From Lingula anatina (taxonomy: Eukaryota; Brachiopoda; Lingulata; Lingulida; Lingulidae), in the NCBI RefSeq assembly GCF_001039355.2, contig NW_019775471.1:172042-236041 (forward strand): a stretch of 64,000 nt of DNA. The letters are read 5' to 3'. A model generated the notes under the pieces. It was not told where the DNA came from. It was given only the letters and a program-made list of their open reading frames with translations, and did not search any database. Positions 48,846 through 59,888 of the stretch are shown here, in pieces. Numbering within the stretch: the stretch's first letter is position 1; each line of letters starts with the position of its first letter. The translations under genes and the position numbers were made by a program.

Positions 48846-49008
48846 TCAAAAGTACGTGTACCTAATTATATAATTATTTAATTTCATGTGAATTGATGGT
48901 ATTTTGCAAATAAGTGTTTTCATTCATGTATATTTTGATGTTATGTTTTATAGGGGAAGTCAAGCAAAGTGGAGAGATAACCACGGATTTAACGACACGG
49001 GTGTCTGA
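36368..49008 (+). CDS. CLCA-family protein A (metalloprotease-VWA type I membrane protein)
   Basis: Leaving out duplicated blocks, the exons are 36368-36538, 38142-38436, 38740-39032, 39319-39457, 43216-43328, 43747-43974, 44498-44800, 45086-45301, 45788-45929, 46212-46349, 46798-46923, 47410-47649, 48116-48659 and 48954-49008. Phases agree throughout, and the sum is 1000 codons plus stop. The order is: signal peptide (MLQDVNLIFPLLLTALAVTC); CLCA N-terminal protease domain with HEWGH at residues 161-165; VWA domain with MIDAS DVSGS at about 330 and VVSDGKEN later; beta-sandwich; FN3-like region near 755-890; Thr-rich stalk; and one membrane helix (about 945-972) with a short RKRSR tail. CLCA proteins are known self-cleaving regulators of calcium-activated chloride channels (TMEM16), not channels themselves. 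Exon 12 uses a GC donor. The membrane anchor suggests a cell-surface form. Confidence 0.9.
36624..36860. repeat. C/G-tract dispersed repeat, copy 1
   Basis: It shares GGGGTCCTGCCCCCCCCC and CTAAACCG...CAAATGGCACC with the copy at 37337-37612, and ends in a run of about 27 G. It lies in intron 1 of CLCA gene A. Confidence 0.75.
37337..37612. repeat. C/G-tract dispersed repeat, copy 2
   Basis: This fuller copy of the family starts GTGGCGAATTTAGAAGGGG and ends GGATCCGCCTCTG. The internal G run and C run are complementary and could pair. Confidence 0.75.
37935..39655 (+). repeat. CLCA exons 2-4, first copy (probable allele)
   Basis: This block carries exons 38142-38436, 38740-39032 and 39319-39457. 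It is matched base for base, with few differences, by 39657-41391, and the two meet at a single N (39656). Exon 4 ends in phase 1 whereas exon 2 starts in phase 0, so both copies cannot be spliced in series in frame. Confidence 0.85.
39657..41391 (+). repeat. CLCA exons 2-4, second copy (probable allele)
   Basis: Exons are 39853-40147, 40477-40769 and 41056-41194, with the same lengths (295, 293, 139) as the first copy. Introns are also nearly identical, with small indels, as expected of two haplotypes left side by side by the assembler. Confidence 0.85.
41392..42373 (+). repeat. CLCA exons 5-6, first copy, cut by the gap
   Basis: Exon 5 copy is 41632-41744; the exon 6 copy starts at 42163 and is cut at the gap. 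The whole block recurs at 42974-43955 on the other side of the gap. Confidence 0.9.
42374..42973. other. Assembly gap (600 N)
   Basis: A run of N of round length between two copies of the same sequence. Any reading frame across it is meaningless. Confidence 0.99.
42974..43974 (+). repeat. CLCA exons 5-6, second copy, complete
   Basis: Exons are 43216-43328 (MIDAS DVSGS) and 43747-43974. This copy is used in the gene model because it continues uninterrupted into exon 7. Confidence 0.9.
46116..46140. repeat. (TG)n microsatellite
   Basis: About 12 TG units in a CLCA gene A intron. Confidence 0.9.
47259..47358. mobile_element. Hairpin MITE with CCAGCAAACA ends
   Basis: CCAGCAAACACATAACGTTT pairs with AACGTTCTGTGTTTGCTGG across 100 bases, with internal AACGTT words. 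Small elements of this type are common in aquatic animal genomes. It lies in intron 11 of CLCA gene A. Confidence 0.8.
48797..48840. repeat. (TA)n(GT)n microsatellite
   Basis: Short TA run followed by about 18 GT units in the last intron of CLCA gene A. Confidence 0.95.
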
Positions 49009-50245
49009 CCAATTGGAATGAAAGCATGCTTGTATTCAGGTAGAATAAGGAAGCCAGGAGTCCCAAATCTGCCTCTTGTAATTATATAAATACATATGTA
49101 CTGTGTTCTTTGATTATGTCTGTCCAGTTAGCAGCATTAAGATGTTATATTTATCCAATCATCCTCCTCTGTTTGTGATATTAATCCAGTTAGCGGCTTC
49201 TAATGATATTTCTCCCATTAGTCGACTGTAGTGATGAAATCCATTCATTAGACTACTACACTTTTTACTACGCTATCTCACATCTACACTGACTAAAGCT
49301 GGTCGAGAGTTTGATAGCGTCTTTTTTTAACTCGGACATAATATGTCCAAGATTTTAATGGCGATGGACATTATCTGTAACCTATGTCTTGAATGCACCC
49401 ACACTGCTGATTTGTGTTTAAGATAGACGATGGAAACGACTCCTCCTCCCCAGTGTACAACCAGAAGGAAGGAAACGAAGGATATCGATTGTTCGAGATT
49501 TTGCCAAACAAGGCCGCTTTTAACGTTATTATAGGCTATAACCAAGTGTATTTTAACATTGTTAGCTGAAATGGGATTTATACTTGCAAAGTGCTTAATG
49601 CGTCAATCAACTGCTGAATACTTTAGCAGCATGATTATCATTACAGTTTCTATGTTTTTAAATGTCAAGACAAATCTTGATTGGAACTTCTTTGTTAATG
49701 GTCTTTTATCAGACTGGTGTTCTTTTTTGGATTAGATTTGTATGTGAATGTTTCAACTTTGTGTTAGAATGTATAGGCTATGCATCTTAAAGGGATTTGA
49801 ACATTTTATGTTATAAAAAAAATATTCATCATCAAGGTTCATAATGCACTCTTACAATGCAAGGCTTACAATATATGCCTCTTGATAAAAACAGCGTTAC
49901 AGGTTATATATAGACAGGATATCTTCATGATCGTGAGTAGCCTAATAATGAGATTATAAAAATAATATACGCCCAAAATTTTATTAAGATCTATGAAGCA
50001 TACCAGGATACATTCAACAGGAAAACATCACCAGCCTGCGAAAAAAAAAGTGATCTAAAAGAATCGTACGTATTTAGTTTCTGTATATATACATGCCGTT
50101 ATTGCATAAAAAAACTTGTAGTTTGCTTTAAATGTTACTAAAAAGTGTGTGTATACTCTACAGGTAATATTGGTGTGCTACTTCCTCAAGTTACAAATGT
50201 GTATGCCTATATACAGGTATATAACCAGTTTTGTCTATATACAAG
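49009..50245. other. Probable 3' untranslated and intergenic sequence after CLCA gene A
   Basis: No exon or clear AATAAA was seen. The stretch ends in ACAAG immediately before the LTR copy at 50246. Confidence 0.45.
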
Positions 50246-50702
50246 TGTTACTGCCAGAACAGTGTTTTATATATAAATCTTATTTCTTTACTTCGGACGC
50301 GCTACTCACTTGTTTGTCGCATCGGTGTTGAATAACAATTGTTTTTAGCGCGCTTATGATAATGATGGGATAGAATGTGATTCCATGTGGAATGAGATCG
50401 GCTGATATTAAATGCTGAGACAGCCGTAATTACAAGTGTTTTTGTAACAGGAATCTGGCCCATAAGGTTAGCAATTAATTTTAAGTTATGAAAGTTCATT
50501 TAAAGATAATTGCGAGAAGATAAAATTAGTTTTCCATTGTAAACTGCAACTTTGAGTAGCGTTAGAAATGCCGGTCTGATGTACAATGCACAGTACATGT
50601 AACACAATCACTGTGCCTTTCAGTATTGGAGTAAAGAAAGTTCAGTAAAGTGTAGTGTATTGTTTAGAAACGAGAATGTAGCTGTACTAGTTGTGAGTTA
50701 AA
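50246..50702 (+). mobile_element. LTR copy 1 (5' portion, ends at an N)
   Basis: It starts TGTTACTGCCAGAACAG, is preceded by ACAAG (50241-50245) and is cut by the N at 50703. It matches LTR copy 2 (50810-51650) with scattered differences. In the region of overlap it is essentially identical to copy 3 (58113-58750) apart from a ~23-base gap. Confidence 0.75.
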
Positions 50703-50809
50703 NCTATTGTATAGTGAGTTAACAGTTACAGTTTACCAGTTACATTGTTTCATGTGTAAGTTAGTTTTGTTTGTTTGTATAGAAAATCAATTAGATTTTG
50801 GCTGGGGAG

Positions 50810-51650
50810 TGTTACTGCCAGAGCAGTGTTTTATAGATAAATCTTATTTCTTTACTTTGGACGCGCTACTCACTTGTTTGTCGCATCGGTGTTGAGTAAC
50901 AAGATGTTAATCGGTGTTGAGTAAATTGTTTTTAGCACGCTCATGATAATGATGGGATAGAATGTGATTCCACGTGGAATGAGATCGGCTGATATTAGAT
51001 GCTGAGACAGCCGTAATTACAAGTGTTCTTGTAACAGGAATCTGGCCCATAAGGTTAGCAATTAATTTTTAAGTTATGAAAGTTCATTTAAAGATAATTG
51101 CGAGAAGATAAAATTAGTTTTCCATTATAAACTGCAACTTTGAGTAGCGTTAGAAATGCCGGTCTGATGTACAATGCACAGTACATGTAACACAATCACT
51201 GTGCCTTTCGGTATTGGAGTAAAGAAAGTTCAGTAAAGTGTAGTGTATTGTTTAGAAACGAGAATGTAGCTGTACTAGTTGCGAGTTAAAGATTGTTTGT
51301 TTTATGTTCGTAATCAATGTTATTTTTAAAAGCGTATTTTTTCATTGTGTTAGTTGCGCCAGATGAGATTTACTACACAATCATTTAGAACCTAGTCGCT
51401 TGCATTACACTAGAATAGCCCAAAGTCGGTAAGAGTTACTTATGTTTTGGAGATAAAGATGGATAACATGCAACTGTTAAGTAAAGATGTTATTTAAGCG
51501 ACTTAGTAGCATTATATAAAAGAACTAGGACAAGAATATGAGATGATTTTCTTATTTTATTTCAATTATTTTTTCAGTTGACGGTTTAATAAATCAGTAA
51601 AAACGACGCAAAGCTGTTGTTGTTGTGTGTGAGTACTGCAAGTGGCTACA
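50810..51650 (+). mobile_element. LTR copy 2 (complete, 841 bp)
   Basis: It runs from TGTTACTGCC to GTGGCTACA (TG...CA ends). Near the end are TATATAAAAG at about 51513 and AATAAA at 51588-51593, the expected U3-R signals. The bases before it (GGCTGGGGAG) resemble a polypurine tract, so 50704-50809 may be the tail of an internal region. The sequence after it (ATAATAATAATG) is not a recognisable primer-binding site. The first visible exon of the death-domain gene starts 93 bases downstream. Confidence 0.75.
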
Positions 51651-51743
51651 ATAATAATAATGACAAATATCAACTTGAGTGACAAGTACTTTTTCAGTTA
51701 ATTATATGTACATACATGACATTATGTTTGTCTTTATTTCCAG

Positions 51744-54700
51744 AAAAGAATTACCTCGGGCATAAGAATTTTGATAGTTGCATCAAAATAGCAAAATGGC
51801 AGTATGAACAATCTGACAGTGATGAGGAACTAACAAAAACAGTTGATGAAATGGAAAATGTAGCCATGAAACTCATTAAGCCTAAAAATTTAAAACAAGA
51901 GAAATCCTCAAAGCATGACAAGAAAAACTTCCAGAAGGGAAAAGGTATGTGTCTCTTTTATCTAAAAAAATGAAAATTTCTTATAGAAAACAGTTACAGC
52001 AAGATCATATAATTATATTAGATTTCTATTTTCTTAAGAAAAAAGGATAAAAATCATACGCTATTATTTGTCTTCCATAACTACACACTTTAATCAAAAT
52101 CAAGTACCTTGAGTAAATATATGTGACTATATCACTCATACAAGAAAAAGTTCTTATAAATGTTTTCTTTTTCTTAGTTCTTCATGCTAAATTGCATATC
52201 AAATACTGGAAAACAAAAGAGATCGCCAAAAAGGCAAACAAGTGTTTTACAAGAGAAATGCTCCAAGACCTTGCTCAGTTCAAAAGGGCAGCTGACTATT
52301 TCATCAAAAGAGGGGCACATTTAATCAAACTGAATGAAGGTTGTGTGGAGTGTGTGTTAATGTTTGATGCTGCAGAGAAGTTACAAAGTTTCTGGACAGA
52401 GTATAAGTCTGGGGATTTATCTAAGTTTCTGACAAATGAATACATCACCCAAGAACTTGAAGAGATGGAGGGAGAAGAGATGCTGTATGTTGATGTATAC
52501 ATTTGTGAACAGGAGTTGGCTACAGCCTGGGAATTTTTCACAAACCCAGGTATGTTTTTGCTCTCACAGCACCTCTGAAATCAAAGTGAGAGGCTGCCTG
52601 CATCTTTAAGTGTGTAAAATATGAGTTGTCTTCAGAAAACAGCAAATCTCTATAATAATGCCATTTAGGTTATTTAATAACTAAAATACAATTTAATTTG
52701 ATTGAATTCTTAGTTGTACACTGTTGCTAAGATTTGAAAAATAATTTTCTTTGTATCTGCTTTTCTGCAAGTATATAACTAAGGAACTTTCCAATGAATG
52801 AACCAATACTTTAAAATTGATTGGAATACAAAACAATAACAAAATTCAGTATAAAAGTATTTTTTTAACACCACCCAGGTGATATATATTTGTTAACATT
52901 TGTTTTTTATAATCAGTGTTACCAAAATGTGCTTTTAAATCTATCAACTATCAATCCTTTGTTGTAGGAGAACCAGAAACCCAAACCAATGTAGAATTGC
53001 CCTCTACATCTGGCAGTCAAATAAAGCAAGAGAGGCCACTGACTGTTGAGCAAAACATTGAAGAGGAATTTTGCACAGTAACTTATCAAAAGAGTTACCA
53101 CATCATGAAGTCAGAAAAAGAAACTGCTACAATGGTAATTTATATATAGGAATCAAATAATTTTTTTATATATGAAAAGCCAAAACATCTAAATCAAAAT
53201 ACATAATCCTTGCAAGCAAATCATGCAATACTTGAGTGTACATTTATCCAATCATATCTTTTTACAGTTACCACTTTTCTCATAAGTATTTTCAAATTTC
53301 AGTGTGAAGTTTGGGGATCCATATTTGAAGACATATCAACCCGTGTGTCATGCATGTGGAAGGAGTTGGCTTTACATTTAAAGTTTACAGAGGAAGATAG
53401 AGAAGCCATTGTGTCCCAGCACCCTAATGAAGAAGAAGCACAGTGTTTAGAATGCTTACAAAGTTTCCTAGAGAGGAACTATGACCAACCTGTTGAACAA
53501 ATCACAGCACAACTGCTTACTGCTTTGTACATGATGCATCAACCAACATTTGCTGGTGAGAAATATACTTCAGCTGAGTGTTACTGGTTTTTAAATTATA
53601 CAGAAAAGTGTACTAAACACACCCTGAGCTTCAGAGATAACTTGCCACTAACCTCTTCACTATAGCCTATCTTCATCGTGTCAAGTTACCTCTGACGAAA
53701 ATAGTTTGACCTAGTTTATATAAGCCAATCGAATCCATGTTTCAAAATTTTTCACCAAAGTTTGGTGAAAACGCTGATTGGTTGACCGTCAATCGGCAAT
53801 CCTCGGCTGATTCCGCAAGCTCCATACTAACAACAAAGTTATTGTCGAGTGCGGAGACATCCGAGTAGTTCAGAGTGCATAACCGAACACGAAGAAAGCA
53901 TGGCGTCTCCTACGAGTGACTACGTAAAATAATGTGTTAAGTTATCTCTTGATTCTTTGCAAAATATGAGTATATCGGAATTGAAACCAGAGCAGTTTGA
54001 GGCCCTGCATCATTATCTGCTGAGGGATGATGTATTTTGCGTGCTGCCCACAGGTTACGGCAAGTCCCTGATATTCAGCCTTATCTTTGATTGGTCCGGA
54101 TTTGAACAAAGCGCGCTTTGACTCGTTCGCGTTCATTGGCTAGATCGTTCAATGAGTCATTGAGTGCGGGCTTTAAATTTGATTGGCGGGCGGCGGGGGC
54201 AATCGAATGTGGTCAGAGGTAACTTGACACGATGAAGATAGGCTATAGTGAAGAGGTTAGTGGCAAGTTATCTCTGAAGCTCAGGGTGGGTAAACAGTGA
54301 CACCCATCCCAATGTGTATCAGTTTATGTACTCTGAATTCTATTATTAATAATTTTTCTTTTTATCTATTTATTTGTTAAATATACATAATCATGGTGGG
54401 TCATCAATTGTGGTAAATATGTGCTGTCACAGCTATTATTAACTATTATGAAACACTATTATATTTTTCGGTTTTATACAGGTAACAACTGCAACTAATT
54501 CTTCATAGCCATCTATATTATATATACTTACAGAGACTGTGGTTGATCTACTAACAATGGAAAGTCTCCCAGTGTGTCATGAACTTATTCAAAGACCAAT
54601 GGTATGTGACACCTTGTCTTCTGATGCTAGTTATAAAGACTATGAAAAATATGACTCTGGTGAGGACAATGACAGTATCAACAGTGAAATATGTCTTGGA

Positions 54701-57700
54701 AACAAAATAAGTAATTCAGGTAATTTTTTAAAGTGGCTTTTATCTAATTAAGACATGTTTTCATATAGAGCTTATAAACTCAAACATGCCAATAGAAAAG
54801 GTCACACTCTTCAGTTGTTTATCTACACATTATATTGAGACTATAAATTTATGAAACAGAAAAAGGATTCACAAATACATAACTATAAGATATGAGTACT
54901 TGAAAGATTTAATTGTGTTGTTTTCAAAATGATGAGAACTTGACCGTCTCATTTAATTTCATTTGTGCACATATTAATGGAATCCAAAAAAATGTTTGTT
55001 TTTTTCAGATGATAAAGAGTGTCAGAAAGAAAAAAGCTGTCATGCACCAATAAAAGATGGAGATAAAAAACACCCAGAACAAAGTGCTAACATTGAGAAC
55101 AATGATGATGGGTATGGAGAGAGAAATCGAGGTAATGAAGAAGCTGATCATCATGACAGTGAAGTTGATGAAACTTTAGAGACTTTGAATTATGAACAAA
55201 GCTCTGAAAATGAAGAATCACTCCGTGTAGCAAAGCTCCAGTCTTTGCTTTCATCAGAAAACCCCCCAGAGGACAAGAGACATGTGGAGGATATTGTAAA
55301 ATTGCTAGAACTTTCTCCTGAACTATTGACAAAACTAAACGAAGTTGAACAGAAAAAGCTTGCTTCCATGCTTCTTTGTGTAGGCTGTGATTCAAATGAA
55401 AATGCTATGGTGTGCAGAAATTTGAAGCAAAATATTTTAAAACTTGCCTCCCCAAAACATAAAGTTTTCGCCAGTCTTCTAAAATCAGAGCTGTTGGAAC
55501 TGTTACATAATGCTGAAGGAGATAATACATTACATTTAAGTGAAAACTGGAAACTTCTGTCACAGACACCCAAAAAAGAACTCAAAACCTGGCTGGTCAT
55601 TGCTGAAATCTTTATCAAGCAACTTAGTAAGAATGATGGAAACACAAAACTTCTAAAAATACTTGCTAGAAAACTAACATTGCTGAAGTTAGTTCTTCAA
55701 CAAATCAAAATGCATCCCAGTGAAGAGGGGAGAGATTCACTGAAAATTTTAGTCTTTAACCTGGTTAAACATTGCAGTGGTAGAGGAGTTGGTCTTGCTG
55801 CCTATTGTCTATTGTTACATGTCTATCAGAGACAGGACCTACACACAAACTATAAAACCTCAGATCAGTCAGAATGTATGGAAATCTTAGCCAAGGATAA
55901 AGATGCATCTAAACAAGTGCTCAAGCAACTTCACCATACCCACAACTCCAGAGCCCTGTCAGAAGTGGAGAAGACATTGTTTCTGGATGTGCTGTCACAG
56001 CATGCAGAGGTCCATGGTGGATGTTATTATGCTGGTGCAGAAAGAAATGCTGTGGTTCTGTTACAATGTTTCTTAACAAGTAATGACATTATTGACTCAG
56101 AGCAGTCAAAATGTATGCAAATCTTAGCTAAGGATGAAGTCACATCTGAAGAAGTCCTCAAACAGCTTTACCAGACCCACAAATCCAAAACCCTGTCAAC
56201 AGTGGAGAGGACATTGTTTCTGAATGTGATGTCACAGCATGTAGAGGTCCATGGTAGTTATTATTCTGGTGCAGAAAGAAAAAGTGTGATTCTGTTGCAA
56301 TATTTCTTAACAAGCAATGACATCACTGACTCAGAGCAGTCAGAATGTATGGAAATCTTAGCCAAGGATAAAGGTGCATCTGAAGAAGTGCTCAAGCAAC
56401 TTCACCATACCCACAACTCCAGAGCCCTGTCAGAAGTGGAGAAGACATTGTTTCTGCATGTGCTGTCACAGCATGCAGAGGTCCATGGTGGATGTTATTA
56501 TGCTGGTGCAGAAAGAAATGCTGTGGTTCTGTTACAATGTTTCTTAACAAGTAATGACATTACTGACTCAGAGCAGTCAAAATGTATGCAAATCTTAGCC
56601 AAGGATGAAGGCACATCTGAAGAAGCCCTCAAACAACTTTACCAGACCCACAAATACAGAACCCTGTCAGCAGTGGAGAGGACATTGTTTCTGAATGTGC
56701 TGTCACAGCATGCAGAGGTCCATGGTAGATTTTATTCTGGTGCAGAAAGAAATACTGTGATTCTGTTGCAATATTTCTTAACAAATAATGACATTACTGA
56801 CTCAGAGCAGTCAAAATGTATGCAAATCTTAGCCAAGGATAGGTGGACATCTAAACAAGTGCTCAAACAACTTTACCAGACCCACAAATACAGAACCCTG
56901 TCAGCAGTGGAGAGGACATTGTTTCTGAATGTGCTGTCACAGCATGCAGAGGTCCATGGTAGATTTTATTCTGGTGCAAAAAGAAATACTGTGATTCTGT
57001 TGCAAAATTTCTTAACAAGTAATGACATTACTGACTCAGAGCAGTCAAAATGTATGCAAATCTTAGCCAAGGATAGGTGGACATCTAAACAAGTGCTCAA
57101 ACAACTTTACCAGACCCACAAATACAGAACCCTGTCAGCAGTGGAGAGGACATTGTTTCTGGATGTGCTATCACAGCATGCAGAGGTCCATGGAAGTTGT
57201 AACAAAGCTGCAGAAAGAAATGCTGTGATTCTGTTACATTATTATTTCACAAACAAGAACATTACAGACACAGAGCAGTTAAGGTGCATGGATATCTTAG
57301 CCAAAGACAAGTTCATATCAGAAAGTGTTCTGAAGCAGTTTTGTCAGCATCAAACTATTAAGGACATCCTAAAATCAATATTCCTAGATCTGCTGTCACA
57401 GCATGTGCGAGTACATGGAATAAGTCATGCTAATTCATGTGATATGGACATGATGCATACCATAACTGACATATTTATGCACCACTTGACTTCTCAAAGA
57501 TTGTATGTATATACTTCTCATAGAACGCCAATAGAATTCAGTTCAAATGATGACAGGGGAATGGCTGCATGGAAAAGAATCTTTGAAAAAGAAGAGTCCC
57601 TTTCCATGAAAGCATTGGAAAAGTTGCTTCAATACCACCAATCTGGTTATCTTTCACTTGAGGGCTGGAAACTTATGTCAGACTTGACATGCCAACATAT

Positions 57701-57770
57701 CAAAGTTCATGGAAGAGAAAGTCTGCCATCTTCTTTAAGAGCATGGCGTGTAAAAGACAGCACCAACTAG
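51744..57770 (+). CDS. Death-domain protein with TRADD-N-like region and six tandem 78-79-aa repeats
   Basis: Exons are 51744-51944, 52178-52549, 52968-53134, 53303-53555, 54534-54719 and 55009-57770. Phases agree (2-1, 1-1, 1-0, 0-1, 1-1, 1-stop), giving at least 1312 residues. The true start is unknown: an in-frame ATG at 51716 precedes a likely acceptor at 51742-51743. Exon 2 holds GCVECVLMFDAAEKLQSFW...YKSGDLSKFLTNEYITQEL, resembling the TRADD-N domain of invertebrate proteins. Exon 4 is a death domain (WKELALHLKFTEEDREAI, then CLECLQSFLE). Exon 5 is acidic. The 920-codon last exon has a Glu/Asp-rich start, a helical region, then repeats (55860-57269) with the core QILAKD...LKQLYQTH...VERTLFLNVLSQHAEVHG, and two degenerate repeats. 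Death domains are known signalling adaptors. The repeat family is unknown to me; cytosolic, with no signal or membrane helix. Confidence 0.82.
53618..54290. mobile_element. Nonautonomous DNA transposon with 76-bp inverted ends
   Basis: The inverted ends start CACCCTGAGCTTCAGAGATA and are perfect for about 76 bases (left 53622-53698, right 54212-54286). TAAA flanks both sides (53614-53617, 54291-54294). The 673-base unit lies in the intron between exons 4 and 5 of the death-domain gene. It contains a RecQ-like helicase fragment, so it may derive from an autonomous element that carries a helicase, or it captured a host exon. Confidence 0.85.
53966..54121 (+). pseudogene. RecQ-like helicase N-terminal fragment inside the transposon
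   Basis: A 51-residue frame reads MSISELKPEQFEALHHYLL, then DVFCVLPTGYGKSLIFSLIF, then stops. The P-x-Q-x-x-A motif followed 20-25 residues later by a Walker A (LPTGYGKS) is the Q-motif/motif I arrangement of RecQ helicases. All later helicase motifs are missing. A short upstream ATG frame (MASPTSDYVK) at 53900 also stops, so the fragment cannot be active. Confidence 0.75.
55860..57269 (+). repeat. Six tandem coding repeats of 234-237 bp
   Basis: Units start at 55860, 56097, 56331, 56568, 56802 and 57036; a seventh, degenerate unit starts at 57270. Units 1 and 3 share the variant (HHTHNSRALSEVEKTLF, GGCYYAGAERNAVVLLQ), whereas units 2, 4, 5 and 6 share YQTHK and HG-x-YSGAERN. This suggests that a two-unit block was duplicated first, then single units. 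Confidence 0.95.
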
Positions 57771-58111
57771 CAAGAATTATGAAACATCTGTATAACAGAG
57801 AAAGCCTTGAAGCAAAATTCAACTATATGTAAAAGCAAGCAGGTTGTGTGATGCATCAGCACTTTAATTGTAATATACCATTATACACACACTGAAAACT
57901 TTACGTTGTTAAAAGATACAGGCTAAATAGAAATGCAGTAGAAACTAGTCTAATCACACTCTTACATGTCACACCAATACTTCACCTTTTATATATGATT
58001 TGGTTAATATTTTTTTAATTACTTATCTTATGAGAATTTATTTTTGTAAAATATTAACAATGCAGCTTGCATCAGCCCAGATAGTAAGAATTTATAAGTA
58101 TGTCTTTGTGC
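57771..58111. other. 3' flank of the death-domain gene up to an N
   Basis: AT-rich sequence without exons, probably 3' untranslated region. It ends at the N (58112) where LTR copy 3 starts abruptly. Confidence 0.5.
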
Positions 58112-58112
58112 N

Positions 58113-58750
58113 GATATTAAAGTGTTTTTGTAACAGGAATCTGGCCCATAAGGTTAGCAATTAATTTTAAGTTATGAAAGTTCATTTAAAGATAATTGCG
58201 AGAAGATAAAATTAGTTTTCCATTGTAAACTGCAACTTTGAGTAGCGTTAGAAATGCCGGTCTGATGTACAATGCACAGTACATGTAACACAATCACTGT
58301 GCCTTTCAGTATTGGAGTAAAGAAAGTTCAGTAAAGTGTAGTGTATTGTTTAGAAACGAGAATGTAGCTGTACTAGTTGTGAGTTAAAGATTGTTTGTTT
58401 TATGTTGGTAATCAATGTTATTTTTTAAAAGCGTATTTTTTCATTGTGTTAGTTGCGCCAGATGAGATTTACTACACAATCATTTAGAACCCAGTCGCTT
58501 GCATTACACTAGAATAGCCCAAAGTCGGTAAGAGTTACTTATATTTTGGAGATAAAGATAGGATAACATGCAACTGTTAAGTAAAGATGTTAATTAAGCG
58601 ACTTAATAGCATTATATAAAAGAACTAGGGCAAGAATATGAGATGAATTTCTTATTTTATTTCAATTATTTTTTCAGTTGACGGTTTAATAAATCAGTAA
58701 AAACGACGCAAAGCTGTTGTTGTTGTGTGTGAGTATTGCAAGTGGCTACA
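58113..58750 (+). mobile_element. LTR copy 3 (3' portion, starts at an N)
   Basis: It runs from inside the LTR to the GTGGCTACA end and is followed by ACAAG (58751-58755), the same five bases that precede LTR copy 1. TATATAAAAG and AATAAA are at about 58613 and 58688. At sites where copies 1 and 2 differ (for example CTTTCAGTATTGG against CTTTCGGTATTGG) it agrees with copy 1. Confidence 0.8.
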
Positions 58751-58755
58751 ACAAG

Positions 58756-59343
58756 TACTGCCCTGTTGTCATATAGAAATTTCATGTTATGTTCTGTTAT
58801 GTTAAGTGTGTGTGTGTGATAGTAAATATATCAGTTAAGAGCTTGTATTGCTTTTTCTGCAAGTTGCTTTTGTCTAAAATGTAAAATTAGTCAACAGAAA
58901 AAGTCAATAAGTTAAATTCTCGCTCTGGGTACACTGAAGTTATTGTGTTTTGTAGTTGAGCTCGCATAAAGAAAATAAGCCATTATTGCAGTGCTAATAT
59001 TTCGAAATAAAGCTTTTCAAACAACTCGTTTTGAATGACTTCGCTATTACCTGTTATGTCAGAATAATACGCAAGGCTAGTGCATTGAAATCATACGCGA
59101 TTTAAATAAACACAATCTCTGTTGACTGCGTTTTTTAAAGCTTACAGTGCCCTTTGTTGTTTTATTTGGCTTTGAACTTTATGTTAACTGCTGTAGTTAC
59201 AAAGTTGGCGAACTTTTCATGCAAGCTTTCTAATGCACGCGTGGGACTCCAAGTTGAACACGACGTGCCGAGGCCTCGTCATGAATTGACGCGTTTCACT
59301 GTCGCCATTTGCCAAGAGAAGACTTTCCAGATGAGTGGAAGTG
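58756..59343. other. Upstream region of CLCA gene B
   Basis: Contains a short (GT)n at about 58807. No convincing TATA box was found; the promoter of CLCA gene B is presumably here. Confidence 0.4.
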
Positions 59344-59854
59344 ATGGAAGCCTTTCGCTGTCACTTAACCCATTTGGTCCTGTTACTGTCTTTTACGGCA
59401 TTAGCAAGGGGCCAAAGGCTGCGCGCAAATGTTACTTTGATTGACAACGGCTACGAAGGACTTCTCATTGCAATCGGGCCAGACGTTCCTGAAAATCCTA
59501 AACTCATTCCAAGAATCAAAGTAAGTATACAGGAATGTTGTGACGTTGTAAAGGTTGAACGTTTATATATCTATACCCACCCGAACCCTAAACCCACATT
59601 ATTTTATGTATTGAGTTATTAGTCATGAAACCCAGTTTTCTTGGATAAGGAGAATGTATTTGTATGTCTTAAGTCTTTTTAATATTATTTGAAAAAAAAG
59701 GAAGACAGTGAAGGCCATTGTGAAGTCATGGATGTACTTCCGTGTTGACGCTTATTTGTTAACGTGTTTATTGGTATTTTGTGAATTGCTGAGTTACACT
59801 GACATCACCACCAGGATTATACAAATGCTTGTGTGTGTATGTGCGCACGCGCGC

Positions 59855-59888
<34 letters not shown>

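Noticed and set aside
50149-50895. Two similar short frames (…SYFFTSDALLTCLSHRC) as a small gene family
   Set aside because: Both come from the start of LTR copies; their similarity is that of the LTR, not of a protein.
55860-57269. Regular repeats considered as a CRISPR-like or satellite array
   Set aside because: The units are in-frame coding repeats without spacers inside one long exon of a spliced animal gene.
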